DNA from: Mesorhizobium erdmanii USDA 3471 | GTDB taxonomy: Bacteria; Pseudomonadota; Alphaproteobacteria; Rhizobiales; Rhizobiaceae | Direction: 5' to 3' | Assembly: GCF_000472705.1 (NCBI RefSeq) | Contig: NZ_AXAE01000016.1 | Span: 152,605 to 216,604, forward strand | DNA length: 64,000 nucleotides | In this document: positions 9,625-17,921 of the stretch, piece by piece | Position numbering within the stretch: the stretch's first letter is position 1 | How the letters are laid out: each line of letters begins with the position of its first letter | Translations under genes and position numbers: made by a program | Notes under the pieces: model-generated | Seen by the model: only the letters and a program-made list of their open reading frames with translations | The model's database searches: none | Told to the model about the DNA's origin: nothing

Positions 9625-9687
9625 CGTTCGTCGCTCGAAAAGCCAAATCGTTGGCTTTTCGTCCGCTTCGTGGACCACTCCTCACCC
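9625..9687. repeat. 63-bp palindrome-containing repeat, copy A
   Basis: About 85 percent identical by eye to 40667-40729. The core is an inverted repeat (GAAAAGCCAA...TTGGCTTTTC) flanked by CGTTCGTCG on one side and GTCCGC..GGACC..CTCACCC on the other. The end CTCACCC overlaps the last codon and stop of smpB (GGG TGA on the minus strand). The hairpin may act as the smpB terminator. A related fragment (GGCCCTTCGC...CGGGCGTTC) lies just before it at about 9530-9565. Confidence 0.75.
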
Positions 9688-10161
9688 ACGTTCCTTCAGC
9701 AACCGCCCCTTCTCACGCGACCAGTCGCGCTGCTTTTCGGTTTCGCGTTTGTCGTGCAGCTTCTTGCCGCGCCCCACGGCAAGCAAGAGCTTGGCGCGGC
9801 CCTGATCGTTGAAATAGATCTTCAGCGGCACCAGCGTCATGCCTTCGCGGTCGACGCTTTGCGACAGCTTGGCCATCTCGCGCTTGTTGAGCAGGAGTTT
9901 GCGGCGCCGGCGCGGTTCATGGTTGAAGCGGTTGGCCTGCAAATATTCCGGCAGATAGGAATTGATCAGCCAGATCTCGCCGCCTTCCACCGAGGCGTAG
10001 CTCTCCTGGATATTGGCCTGGCCCTGCCGCAGCGACTTGACCTCGGTGCCGGTCAGCACCAAGCCGGCCTCGATCGTGTCGAGCACCTCATACGAGAACC
10101 GCGCCTTGCGGTTCTCCGCAACGGTCTTGTTGTTGGGATCGGCTTTTCTGACTTGATTCAT
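9682..10161 (-). CDS. smpB: SsrA-binding protein
   Basis: Binds tmRNA and brings it to stalled ribosomes in trans-translation. The 159-aa product shows the SmpB features [39 protein letters not shown] and the basic C-terminal tail ([20 protein letters not shown], residues about 135-154). It lies 25 bp downstream of dapA on the same strand, a common rhizobial pair. Its stop codon lies inside a 63-bp repeat. The tmRNA gene itself was not found in this window. Confidence 0.96.
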   Translation of the reverse strand: MNQVRKADPNNKTVAENRKARFSYEVLDTIEAGLVLTGTEVKSLRQGQANIQESYASVEGGEIWLINSYLPEYLQANRFNHEPRRRRKLLLNKREMAKLSQSVDREGMTLVPLKIYFNDQGRAKLLLAVGRGKKLHDKRETEKQRDWSREKGRLLKERG

Positions 10162-10186
10162 AATGCGGAGAGGTGGCGCCTCATCC

Positions 10187-11068
10187 CTAGTTTATCAAGC
10201 CGGCGTGCTTCATCGCCGCATCGATCTTTTCGGCGGTCGCCTGTTCGACCGTCACCAACGGCGACCGAAGCACGTTCTCGACCTTGCCGAGCTTCGACAG
10301 CGCGTATTTGGCGCCGGACACGCCCGGCTCCAGGAAGATCGCCTTGTGCAATGGCAGCAGGCGGTCCTGCAATTCCAGCGCTTTGGCGCTGTCACCGGAG
10401 AGCGTTGCCTCCTGGAATTCGGCGCAGAGCCGCGGCGCGACGTTCGACGTCACCGAAATGGCGCCGACGCCGCCATGCGCGTTGAAGCCGAGCGCCGAGG
10501 CATCCTCGCCGGAAAGCTGGATGAAATCCTTCCCGCAGGTCATGCGCTGCTCGGAGACACGCTCGACCTTGCCAGTGGCGTCCTTGACGCCGACGATGTT
10601 CTTGAAGTCGTGGGCCAACCGGCCCATCGTCTCCGGCATCAGGTCGATCACCGAACGCGGCGGGATGTTGTAGATGATTATCGGCAGCTTGGTCGCCCTG
10701 GCGACGGCGGCGAAATGCTCATAGAGGCCGCGCTGGGTCGGCTTGTTATAGTAGGGCGTGACGACCAGGGCGGCATCGGCGCCGGCCTTTTCGGCATATT
10801 GAACGAGGCCGACGGCCTCAGCGGTGTTGTTGGAGCCGGCGCCGGCAACGACCGGAGCGCGGCCGTTGGCGACCTCGATACAGACCTTGACGACATGGCG
10901 GTGCTCGTCATGCGACAGCGTCGGCGACTCGCCGGTCGTGCCCACGGGAACCAGACCCGTCGTGCCCTCGGCAAGCTGCCATTCGACGAAAGCGCGAAAG
11001 GCTTTCTCGTCGAAACGCCCGCTCTTTTCGAACGGTGTCACGAGCGCAGTAAGCGAGCCTCTCAGCAT
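10187..11068 (-). CDS. dapA: 4-hydroxy-tetrahydrodipicolinate synthase
   Basis: Condenses pyruvate with aspartate semialdehyde, the first step towards lysine and diaminopimelate. The 293-aa product has the GTTGES motif (residues 43-48), the YYNKPTQ segment, catalytic Tyr133 in IIYNIP and the Schiff-base Lys162 in GVKDATG. The ATG at 11068 has AAGGAG nine bases upstream and matches the family start [13 protein letters not shown]. The open frame to 11143 is created by the palindromic repeat at 11101-11145 and is not a true extension. Confidence 0.96.
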   Translation of the reverse strand: MLRGSLTALVTPFEKSGRFDEKAFRAFVEWQLAEGTTGLVPVGTTGESPTLSHDEHRHVVKVCIEVANGRAPVVAGAGSNNTAEAVGLVQYAEKAGADAALVVTPYYNKPTQRGLYEHFAAVARATKLPIIIYNIPPRSVIDLMPETMGRLAHDFKNIVGVKDATGKVERVSEQRMTCGKDFIQLSGEDASALGFNAHGGVGAISVTSNVAPRLCAEFQEATLSGDSAKALELQDRLLPLHKAIFLEPGVSGAKYALSKLGKVENVLRSPLVTVEQATAEKIDAAMKHAGLIN

Positions 11069-11100
11069 GTCGTCCAACTCCTTGGGACTTCTTTGTCCGT

Positions 11101-11145
11101 GCATGTCGTTGCCCCGAAACCGGTAACCACTTTTGGGCGACATGC
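11101..11145. repeat. 45-bp palindromic repeat, copy 2
   Basis: Palindrome with perfect outer arms GCATGTCG/CGACATGC around CCCCGAAACCGG and CCACTTTTGGG. It lies 33 bp upstream of the dapA start in the region shared with the divergent lytic transglycosylase gene. The 226 bp from 11146 to 11371 must carry the transglycosylase promoter; I see no confident -35/-10 pair there. Confidence 0.85.
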
Positions 11146-11371
11146 ATCGGTGTTTTGTCGATCAGTTTGTCGTGCGCGCCTTCTAACCGAAAGCGAAGCG
11201 GCGCACCATAGTCTCGACATGGTTGCGCGGCAAGCATTGGCATGATGCCAGCAAGCGCAATTCGAACGGCCTCGATAACTCTTTGTTTACGAGCCCTTCA
11301 CGACCTAAGTTTAGGCTTCGAGGCATCTTCGCCTGCTGGTAGAATGCTCGACTGAGGAAAGACACCAGATC

Positions 11372-13402
11372 ATGCCGACCAGTCGGCCCCACCTCTTCGC
11401 GCTGCTTGGCGCCATCGCCGCGCTGATGCCCGGTGTGGCGATCAGCGGTAGCGTCGATGCGCGGGTCACCTCGGCGATCCCGATGCCGAGCCCACAGGAT
11501 AAGGTCCAGCAGGCCCCTCCGCCCAGCGTCGCGATGTTGAAGAGCGGGCTGGACGCTCTGGCGGCCGGCAATATTCCCACCGCCCGCAGTGTGCGCGATG
11601 CGCTTCCCGCTCAATCGCTCGACCAGCACATACTGGCTTGGGCGATCGCGCTTTACGGCGGTGACAAGGTTCCGAGCGGCGACATCGCCGCCGCCGCCAA
11701 GATGCTGCCCAACTGGCCCGGCACCGTCGCCTTGCGCAAGAACAGCGAGCGCGCGCTCTACCGCGAAAACCCCGCCCCCGACATCGTCATTGCGGCATTC
11801 GACGGCAGCCAGCCGCAGACGTTCGAAGGCGTCATGGTCCTTGCCCGCGCCTATGTGGCGACGGGCAACGTCAAGGCGGCACGCTCGGTGCTGTCGCCGT
11901 TCTGGCGCACCACGATCCTGGAAGCCAAGGACGAGACGACTCTGATCAAGGAATTCGGCGGCCTGATCCCTGCCGCCGATCACCGTTTTCGGATGGACCG
12001 CATGTTCTATGCCGATCGGGTGAACTCCGCGCTGCGCATTGCCGGCCTTGCCGGCACCCAGCAATTTGCCGAGGCATGGGCCGCGGCCGACAGAGGCGAC
12101 AAGAATGCGTTGAAACTGCTGAAGGCCGTACCGGCATCCCAGCGGTCGGCCGGCTACTTCTTCGCGCAAGCCGAATATCTGCGCAAGCAGGAGGATTTTG
12201 CCGGTGCCGCCGCCGTCGTGATGAAGGCACCGACGGACCGCGAGGCCCTGGTCGATCCGGACGCCTGGTGGGTCGAGCGCCGGGTGCTGTCGCGCGAACT
12301 GGTCGACCAGGGCGACATGAAGACCGCCTACAAGATCGTCGCCACGCACGCCGCGGAAAGTGCTGCCAATGCGGCCGAGGCCGAATTCCATGCCGGCTGG
12401 TATGCGCTGCGCGGCCTGAACGACCCCAAGCTTGCCGCAACGCATTTTTCGCGCATTGCCGACCTTGCCCAGGGACCGATGACGTTGTCGCGCGCCTATT
12501 ACTGGCTCGGCCGTGCGGCGGAAGTCGGCGGTCCGGGCAATGCCAAGGAGTATTTTGGCCGTGCAGCCGCCTATGGCACGACTTTTTACGGCCAACTTGC
12601 CGCCGAACGCGTCGGCCGGCAGGCGCTCAACATCGTCTACCCCTCGCCAAGTTCCGCCGACCGGCAGAATTTTGCCGGCCGCGAGGCTGTCAGCGCCATC
12701 AAGCGGCTTCAGGATGCCGGTTACGACCGCTATGCCGAGACACTCTATCGCGACCTCGCCGGGCAGTTGGCCAGCCCGGGCGAACTGGCGCTGCTCGCTG
12801 TCCTTGCCGAAAAGCAGGACAATCATTTCATGGCGCTGAAGATCGGCAAGATCGCCGGGGCACGCGGCATCGATGTCGGCGCGCTGTCGCACCCGCTCGG
12901 CGTCATCCCCGATTCGGCCAATATTTCCGGCTCGGGCAAGGCACTGGCCTATGCGATCGCCCGCCAGGAGAGCGAATTCAACGTTGGCGCCGTATCCAGT
13001 GCCGGCGCGCGCGGGCTGCTGCAGTTGATGCCGGGTACCGCCAGGCAACTGGCAAAGAAGGCCGGACTGCAGTTTTCGCAGGCGCGGCTGACCACCGACG
13101 CCGGCTATAATGCCACACTCGGTTCAGCCTTCCTCGGCGAGCAGCTCGACCGCTTCAACGGCTCCTACGTGCTGACCTTCGCCGGCTACAATGCCGGCCC
13201 CAACCGGGCCAGCCAATGGGTGGCCAAATACGGCGACCCGCGCGGCAAGGACATCGACGCGGTGGTCGACTGGATCGAGCGGATTCCCTACACGGAAACA
13301 AGAAGTTACGTACAGCGCGTGATGGAGAATTACGAGGTCTACAAGATGCGTATTTCCGGCAAATACGACATTGTCGGCGACCTCGTGAACGGGCGCAGCT
13401 GA
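11372..13402 (+). CDS. Soluble lytic murein transglycosylase (Slt70-like)
   Basis: Periplasmic enzyme that cleaves peptidoglycan with 1,6-anhydro product formation. The 676-aa protein has an N-terminal signal peptide, a long alpha-helical superhelical region (about residues 50-500, TPR-like helices) and a C-terminal SLT domain. The catalytic glutamate is Glu533 in ARQESEFN, followed by GARGLLQLMPGTA and AGYNAGPNR. Domain order and length match Slt70-type enzymes. It is transcribed away from dapA. Confidence 0.93.
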   Translation: MPTSRPHLFALLGAIAALMPGVAISGSVDARVTSAIPMPSPQDKVQQAPPPSVAMLKSGLDALAAGNIPTARSVRDALPAQSLDQHILAWAIALYGGDKVPSGDIAAAAKMLPNWPGTVALRKNSERALYRENPAPDIVIAAFDGSQPQTFEGVMVLARAYVATGNVKAARSVLSPFWRTTILEAKDETTLIKEFGGLIPAADHRFRMDRMFYADRVNSALRIAGLAGTQQFAEAWAAADRGDKNALKLLKAVPASQRSAGYFFAQAEYLRKQEDFAGAAAVVMKAPTDREALVDPDAWWVERRVLSRELVDQGDMKTAYKIVATHAAESAANAAEAEFHAGWYALRGLNDPKLAATHFSRIADLAQGPMTLSRAYYWLGRAAEVGGPGNAKEYFGRAAAYGTTFYGQLAAERVGRQALNIVYPSPSSADRQNFAGREAVSAIKRLQDAGYDRYAETLYRDLAGQLASPGELALLAVLAEKQDNHFMALKIGKIAGARGIDVGALSHPLGVIPDSANISGSGKALAYAIARQESEFNVGAVSSAGARGLLQLMPGTARQLAKKAGLQFSQARLTTDAGYNATLGSAFLGEQLDRFNGSYVLTFAGYNAGPNRASQWVAKYGDPRGKDIDAVVDWIERIPYTETRSYVQRVMENYEVYKMRISGKYDIVGDLVNGRS

Positions 13403-13409
13403 TGCTCTT

Positions 13410-13544
13410 CCTCTCCCTTTATCTGGACCGGAGACATCGCGCTTTTGTCCTCGAACGGCATCCCGCCCCCCTCGTTGCGCAACATGCAAAACTGCTCGCG
13501 ATGTCCTCGCACACCTCCGGTCCAAACAAGGGAAAGAAGGGAGG
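13410..13544. repeat. Interrupted inverted repeat downstream of the transglycosylase gene
   Basis: Left arm TGGACCGGAGACATCGCG (13424-13441) is matched on the other strand by 13498-13524, where about 10 extra bases split the arm. Flanking CTCTCCCTTT and AAGGGAAAGAAGGGAGG extend the symmetry. The 55-bp centre is not palindromic. This looks like a mosaic intergenic element; no coding potential is convincing. Confidence 0.5.
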
Positions 13545-13612
13545 CGCGTTCATTTGACGATCCTTCTCCTCGCCTGTAGCTGTCGGACCGATCCAGCAAG
13601 GGCGGCACTCAG

Positions 13613-14533
13613 ATGGCGAGCGACGACGGTTTCTCCGACTTTTTCTACACTGCGCCTGACGGGCTCAAGCTCCACGCCCGCGTCTATGGCGAAGCGAATT
13701 CCGGACACTGGCCTGTCGTCTGCCTGCCTGGCCTGACCCGCAACGCGCGGGATTTTCACGAGCTGGCAGTTTATCTTTCGACGCGATCCGCGATGCCGCG
13801 CAAGGTGGTCGCCTTCGACTATCGCGGACGCGGACGGTCGGCCTACGATCCAGATGTCAGCCACTATAATGTCGGTGTCGAGGCCGGCGACATTCTTGCC
13901 GGGCTGGCCGCACTCGATATCGCGGAGGCGGCTTTCATCGGCACCTCACGCGGCGGGCTGATCATCCATGTGCTCGGTGCGCTACGACCGGCCGCGCTGA
14001 GGGCCATTGTCCTCAATGACATCGGCCCGGTGATCGAACCGGCCGGCCTCGCTCACATCCAGTCCTATCTCGAACGCACGCCGAAGCCGAAAACGTTCGC
14101 CGAGGTGGTGGCTGCCCAGCGCAGCATTCATGGCAAGGATTTTCCCGCGCTCACCGACCTCGACTGGACACGAATGGTGGGGGCGCTCTATCGCGAGACG
14201 GATCAAGGGCTGTTGCCGGATTTCGATCCCAAACTGGTCGACACGGTGGCCGGTCTCGACCTGTCGCAGCCGTTGCCGGCGCTGTGGCCGCAGTTCGACG
14301 TACTGGCGGCCATTCCCTTGCTCACCATCTGCGGCGCCAATTCGAGACTGCTGTCCGCGGAAACCATGCGGCAAATGCGAGAGCACCATCCGGCAATGGA
14401 AGCGATCACGGTCGAGGGCCAGGGCCACGCGCCGTTCCTCGAAACCGGCAACTTGCCCGGTGATATCGCGGACTTTCTCGCTCGCGCGGAAGGACAGGGG
14501 GGCCTAAGGAAGAAGGCTGGCGATCGGTCTTGA
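13613..14533 (+). CDS. Alpha/beta hydrolase
   Basis: A 306-aa alpha/beta-hydrolase-fold enzyme. The oxyanion region VVCLPGLTRNARDF, the strand AFDYRGRGRS, the nucleophile elbow GTSRGG (Ser112) and the late histidine in EGQGHAPFL complete a plausible catalytic triad. The substrate cannot be inferred. An alternative upstream start is not favoured because 13613 gives the family N-terminus MASDDGFSDFFYTAPDGLKL. The last codons run into a strong hairpin. Confidence 0.9.
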   Translation: MASDDGFSDFFYTAPDGLKLHARVYGEANSGHWPVVCLPGLTRNARDFHELAVYLSTRSAMPRKVVAFDYRGRGRSAYDPDVSHYNVGVEAGDILAGLAALDIAEAAFIGTSRGGLIIHVLGALRPAALRAIVLNDIGPVIEPAGLAHIQSYLERTPKPKTFAEVVAAQRSIHGKDFPALTDLDWTRMVGALYRETDQGLLPDFDPKLVDTVAGLDLSQPLPALWPQFDVLAAIPLLTICGANSRLLSAETMRQMREHHPAMEAITVEGQGHAPFLETGNLPGDIADFLARAEGQGGLRKKAGDRS

Positions 14534-14547
14534 TCACCAGCCTTCTT
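14510..14547. terminator. Hairpin between convergent hydrolase and integrase
   Basis: Perfect 11-bp arms AAGAAGGCTGG / CCAGCCTTCTT separated by 16 bases. It overlaps the hydrolase stop codon and lies 16 bp beyond the integrase stop, so it could end transcription from both sides. Confidence 0.65.
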
Positions 14548-14562
14548 GTTCATTCGACCTAT

Positions 14563-15637
14563 CTACCGGGATTTTGAGCTTCTCCGGGCGGCCTTAGGCG
14601 GCGACGTCTCTTCGCCCTGATCGCTCTTCTTTTCGTGCCTGTGCGCCTTTTTCTGCCGGGTTGGCCTCGGTGCAGGTGAGGCAAGTGCCGAATCGCTATC
14701 GGCCGCGCTGGCACGAGGTGTCTCGAGCACGATAACGCAGCCATCGAGATCATTGGTGGCCAGATGCGCGTAGCGCATGGTCATCGACAGCGTCTGATGG
14801 CCGAGCCACATCTGCACGCGCCTTATGTCGATGCCGCCCTGGACAAGACGCGAGGCGCAGGTATGACGCAGGATGTGCGGAACGACCTGGTCGTCAGCGG
14901 CGAGTCCGACTTCGGCTTTCGCCTCGTTCCAGATGGCACGGTACTGAGCCTTTAGTGAACGGGCCCTTGGGCCGGCGTCCTTCGGCCGGAGGCAGCTTGA
15001 TGACTTCCTTGACCCGTTCGGTCATCGGAATGGTGCGGCTGCGGCCGGATTTGGTGATCCAGAAGGAGACGCGGTGTTCCTGGATGTCGTTCCAGATCAG
15101 ACCGAGCGCCTCGCCAAGGCGGCATCCGGTGTCGACCAGGAATACGGAAAGCCTGTAGGCATCCTCGCTGCGGCTTCTTATGGCAGAAAACAGCCTCGCC
15201 TCTTCCTCCCTCTCGAGGAAACGAATCCGTCCCGCCCGCTCTTTCTGGCGGCGGAACTCGGGCAGGCTGTGGATATCTCCCATCTTGTAAGCCTTGCGCA
15301 GCAGTTTGCTGAGGGCAGCCATCTTTCGATTGATGGTTGCGTTGCTGTTGCCGCGCTGGCGCAAGGTGCCGATAAGGTTGTCCAGGGTACTCTGGTCAAA
15401 GACGCTGAAACGCTCCCCAAGGAGAATTTCATCTATCTCGCCGATGAACGAGCTGACATTGTATTTATGCCGCCCATCATCCCACAGTATGTCTCGATAA
15501 GCTGAAAAAAGCTCTCCAACCTTATACGACCTTACTTCTCTAATCTTGTTATACGTATATTTAATTTTCGAACTGTGATAAGAAAACATCGAAAACTGAT
15601 CAGAAGAGTACCCCTCTTGGATCGCTTCGTTGGTCAT
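14563..15637 (-). pseudogene. Tyrosine recombinase/integrase with a 1-base frameshift
   Basis: Phage-type integrase split into a 247-codon frame from 15637 and a second frame ending at 14563. The catalytic residues survive across both frames: Arg in DTGCRLGEAL, Lys in ITKSGR, then HILRH, GHQ and Tyr in MTMRYAHL. The break lies at the minus-strand text ACTAAAGGCTCAG (near 14949-14954); removing one base restores a continuous 357-aa protein (1075 nt is 3n+1). A basic tail of about 45 residues follows the catalytic domain. The 5' end (15470-15640) is AT-rich compared with neighbours, which suggests foreign origin. No att repeat was found. Confidence 0.85.
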
Positions 15638-15814
15638 GGTTCATCACTCCCCCGAGCGGATAGATCAGCCCTACCTGCTTGGAAGCGTCCTTTCAAGAGA
15701 TTTGATCACGAAGTTGTGATCTCACTCGCCAATGGCGGGCCCCACGAGATCAACCCTACGGACCTGTTCAGCTACCGATTCCCCCTTTCCATCTTCTGCG
15801 GTGACCCAGTCACG

Positions 15815-15851
15815 AAACAAATACAGCCCAGGCGTTTGCGCGCCCGGGCTG
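15815..15851 (-). terminator. Rho-independent terminator of porin 1
   Basis: On the minus strand an 11-bp stem (CAGCCCGGGCG / CGCCTGGGCTG, one mismatch) with loop CGCAAA is followed by TATTTGTTT, 25 bp beyond the porin stop. The remaining DNA up to the integrase start (15852-15876 and 15638-15814) shows no other feature. Confidence 0.8.
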
Positions 15852-15876
15852 GATTGCACCTGTAGAGTACCAGCCC

Positions 15877-16941
15877 TTAGAAGGAGCGCTGGAAGCGGAG
15901 GATACCGCCGACACCGTCAACCTTGGCCGGGCGGAAGTCACCCGCAGCCTTGTTGAAGTAGTCGATTTCGGCGGTGACCGTGAAGCCAGGAACGATGTCG
16001 TAAGCCACGTTCGCGGCCAGACCGAAGGTCTTGCCTTCGTCATACGAGGCCTGGACGTTGAACGAGGTCTTCTCGTTGAACTTGTAGGAACCGCCGCCCC
16101 AGATCGCCCAGTTACCGTCCCACAACTTGTAGAAGTTGTGAACAGTGTTCGAGTCCGAACCATAGCCGCCGATGACGAACAGCGACAGTTCGTTGGTGGC
16201 ATTCACATCCAAGCGAACCTTACCAGCCCACTCTTCTGCATTGCTTTCATAGGCAACCACGCCGGTGATCGCACCCCAACCCTGGGTGTACTTCACGCCG
16301 CCGACGATGTGCGGAACGTAGCTGTCGATCGTGTAAACATCAGCGCCATCTTCGAGCGAGACGACCGCCGAGAAGCCATTGCCAGCGTCAAAGTAGTACT
16401 GAACGACGTTGGTGTCGAACGAGCCGTAAGGAACGAGCGTATCGTCGATGACGTTGCCAGCATAACCGATGAACGTATCGAAAGCCGATTCGTCTTTACC
16501 GACACGCAGGCCACCAAGCTGGATCCAGGCGAAGTTCAGCGATGTCGAGCTACCCGCCTCAGAATCCCAGCCGTCCTTAAAGTTGAAGCGGGTCTCGGTG
16601 TAAGTCTTCAAGGTGCCGAGTTCGGTTTCCTGTCCGGTCCAGGTCTTCAGCGTAAAGCGAGCCTGCTTGTGATACGTGTCGTGGGTTCCATCACCCAGCG
16701 TATCCGGCACATTGGTATGACCTTCGCGGCCACCCACGCCGATGTCATAGCGGACATAGCCGCCGATGCGCAGGCAGGTCTCGGTGCCGGGGATGTAGAA
16801 ATAGCCAGCGCCGTAGACGTCGCAGATCTTGACGTATTCAGCGGGTTCCGGCTCGGCGACGACGACGGCGTCGGCGGCGCGCGCACCGGAAACTGCGATC
16901 AGCGCCGCAGCGGAGCCGAGAAGAAGGCTCTTGATGTTCAT
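15877..16941 (-). CDS. Outer-membrane porin (Omp2b/RopA family)
   Basis: A 354-aa trimeric-type beta-barrel porin for passive diffusion of small solutes. It has a cleavable signal peptide ending ARAAD, the family segment [30 protein letters not shown] in two halves around residues 35-65 (two cysteines), many alternating beta-strand patterns, and a C-terminal aromatic signal ending RFQRSF for BAM recognition. ATG at 16941 has GGAGGT upstream. It is intact, unlike the closely related copy at 17922-19098, with which it shares the leader and N-terminal 70 codons almost unchanged. Confidence 0.94.
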   Translation of the reverse strand: MNIKSLLLGSAAALIAVSGARAADAVVVAEPEPAEYVKICDVYGAGYFYIPGTETCLRIGGYVRYDIGVGGREGHTNVPDTLGDGTHDTYHKQARFTLKTWTGQETELGTLKTYTETRFNFKDGWDSEAGSSTSLNFAWIQLGGLRVGKDESAFDTFIGYAGNVIDDTLVPYGSFDTNVVQYYFDAGNGFSAVVSLEDGADVYTIDSYVPHIVGGVKYTQGWGAITGVVAYESNAEEWAGKVRLDVNATNELSLFVIGGYGSDSNTVHNFYKLWDGNWAIWGGGSYKFNEKTSFNVQASYDEGKTFGLAANVAYDIVPGFTVTAEIDYFNKAAGDFRPAKVDGVGGILRFQRSF

Positions 16942-17038
16942 TTTCTGACCTCCAGTCAGAATCGAACGTGGAGGTTAGAAAAAAGCAGATCGAATGGCAG
17001 TTTTACGTTTTATCTCAAATAGATAGCATAGAGGGTAG

Positions 17039-17290
17039 TCAGTGGGGCTCAGTTCGGCAAAATCGCTTGTTCGCAAAAGCTTTGCCCGATCCGGTCTTGA
17101 AATACCGCTCTAGCTGCCGTGCGTTGGCCTCGGCTTCGACCGCGATATACGTCTTCAAGGCGACAGACAGATCAGCCTTGGTCGAAGTCACATAGCCTGA
17201 TTGATGCGATTCGAACCGGCGTCGAAGATCGTTTGTCGACCCGACATAGACGTCACCATCGTGGAGTTGCAGGAAATAAACGTACCACAT
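17039..17290 (-). CDS. GIY-YIG nuclease-superfamily protein
   Basis: An 83-aa single-domain GIY-YIG protein of the YhbQ/UPF0213 kind. It starts MWYVYFLQLHDGDVYVGSTN (GIY and YIG equivalents YVYF and YVG) and has DLRRRFESHQSG with the conserved Arg, and a Glu in EAEANARQLERYFK. The role of these small proteins is not settled; DNA repair or recombination has been suggested. ATG at 17290 is preferred over 17326 because it begins directly at the domain. It lies between porin 1 and tRNA-Ser. Confidence 0.85.
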   Translation of the reverse strand: MWYVYFLQLHDGDVYVGSTNDLRRRFESHQSGYVTSTKADLSVALKTYIAVEAEANARQLERYFKTGSGKAFANKRFCRTEPH

Positions 17291-17340
17291 AGTCCCCCTG
17301 CGCCACTTCGTAGCTTCGGGCGACACCCCACGCTCTTAGC

Positions 17341-17366
17341 GCTTCGGGTGGCCTGCCACCCGAAGC
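17341..17366. terminator. Hairpin 3' of tRNA-Ser
   Basis: Strong stem GCTTCGGGTGGC / GCCACCCGAAGC with a short loop, 15 bp beyond the tRNA 3' end on the minus strand. No T-run follows, so it may be a weak terminator or processing signal. Confidence 0.5.
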
Positions 17367-17381
17367 CCGCAGGGCGTAGGG

Positions 17382-17472
17382 TGGCGGAGAGGATGGGATT
17401 CGAACCCACGAGAAGCTTTTGACCTCTACTCCCTTAGCAGGGGAGCGCCTTCGACCACTCGGCCACCTCTCC
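17382..17472 (-). tRNA. tRNA-Ser (anticodon GCU)
   Basis: On the minus strand the gene starts GGAGAGGTGGCCGAG and ends TCGAATCCCATCCTCTCCGCCA in two parts. The acceptor stem GGAGAGG/CCTCTCC, D-arm GGCCGAGTGG, anticodon stem-loop CTCCCCTGCTAAGGGAG (anticodon GCT), long class II variable arm and TpsiC arm GGTTCGAATCC are all present. The CCA end is encoded. It decodes AGC/AGU. Confidence 0.96.
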
Positions 17473-17523
17473 GTTGCGCCGCTGGATAAAGAAAAGCGCC
17501 GGCACAATCAACAAGCCCGCGCC

Positions 17524-17553
17524 ATTATATGGAAAAATAACAGGCGCGCCGAA
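17524..17553 (-). promoter_or_regulatory. Putative promoter of tRNA-Ser
   Basis: On the minus strand a perfect -10 TATAAT (17529-17524) lies about 50 bp upstream of the tRNA 5' end, with a weak -35 TTCGGC (17553-17548) 18 bp before it. The rest of the 17473-17921 gap must also carry the promoter of porin 2, which I could not place. Confidence 0.55.
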
Positions 17554-17921
17554 CCGCGCCTTTCCCGGGTGGGGCGGTTCTGCGGCAAATCCCTGGCTAA
17601 TGACTGGCAGCCTCGCCTTGATTCCGTCAGCCGGTTGCCGGATTCGGCCGGAAACAAGCGCTTGCGGCGGCCGAATGGTTAACGAGAGCTTTCTGAGTGA
17701 GCCAAAATCGTGTCATTTGTGCAATAACGCTGGGGGATAGCAGCCGAACAGCCCTTTCGCCGGTACGATCGTTGTTGAACGCCGCCGGCTATGGGTAATG
17801 TCGGTTTCGAGGAAGCGGCGCGGTGCGCATCTTTTTCGGTAGTGGGGATGGGGCAGGGAACGCTGTCCTTCAGCAAAGAATACCCAGACCCGTTTTTTAA
17901 CTTTTGACTGGAGGTCAGAAA

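Noticed and set aside
14563..17472. tRNA-Ser as the attachment site of the integrase
   Set aside because: No copy of the tRNA 3' end was found near the integrase, which lies almost 2 kb away with an intact porin between.
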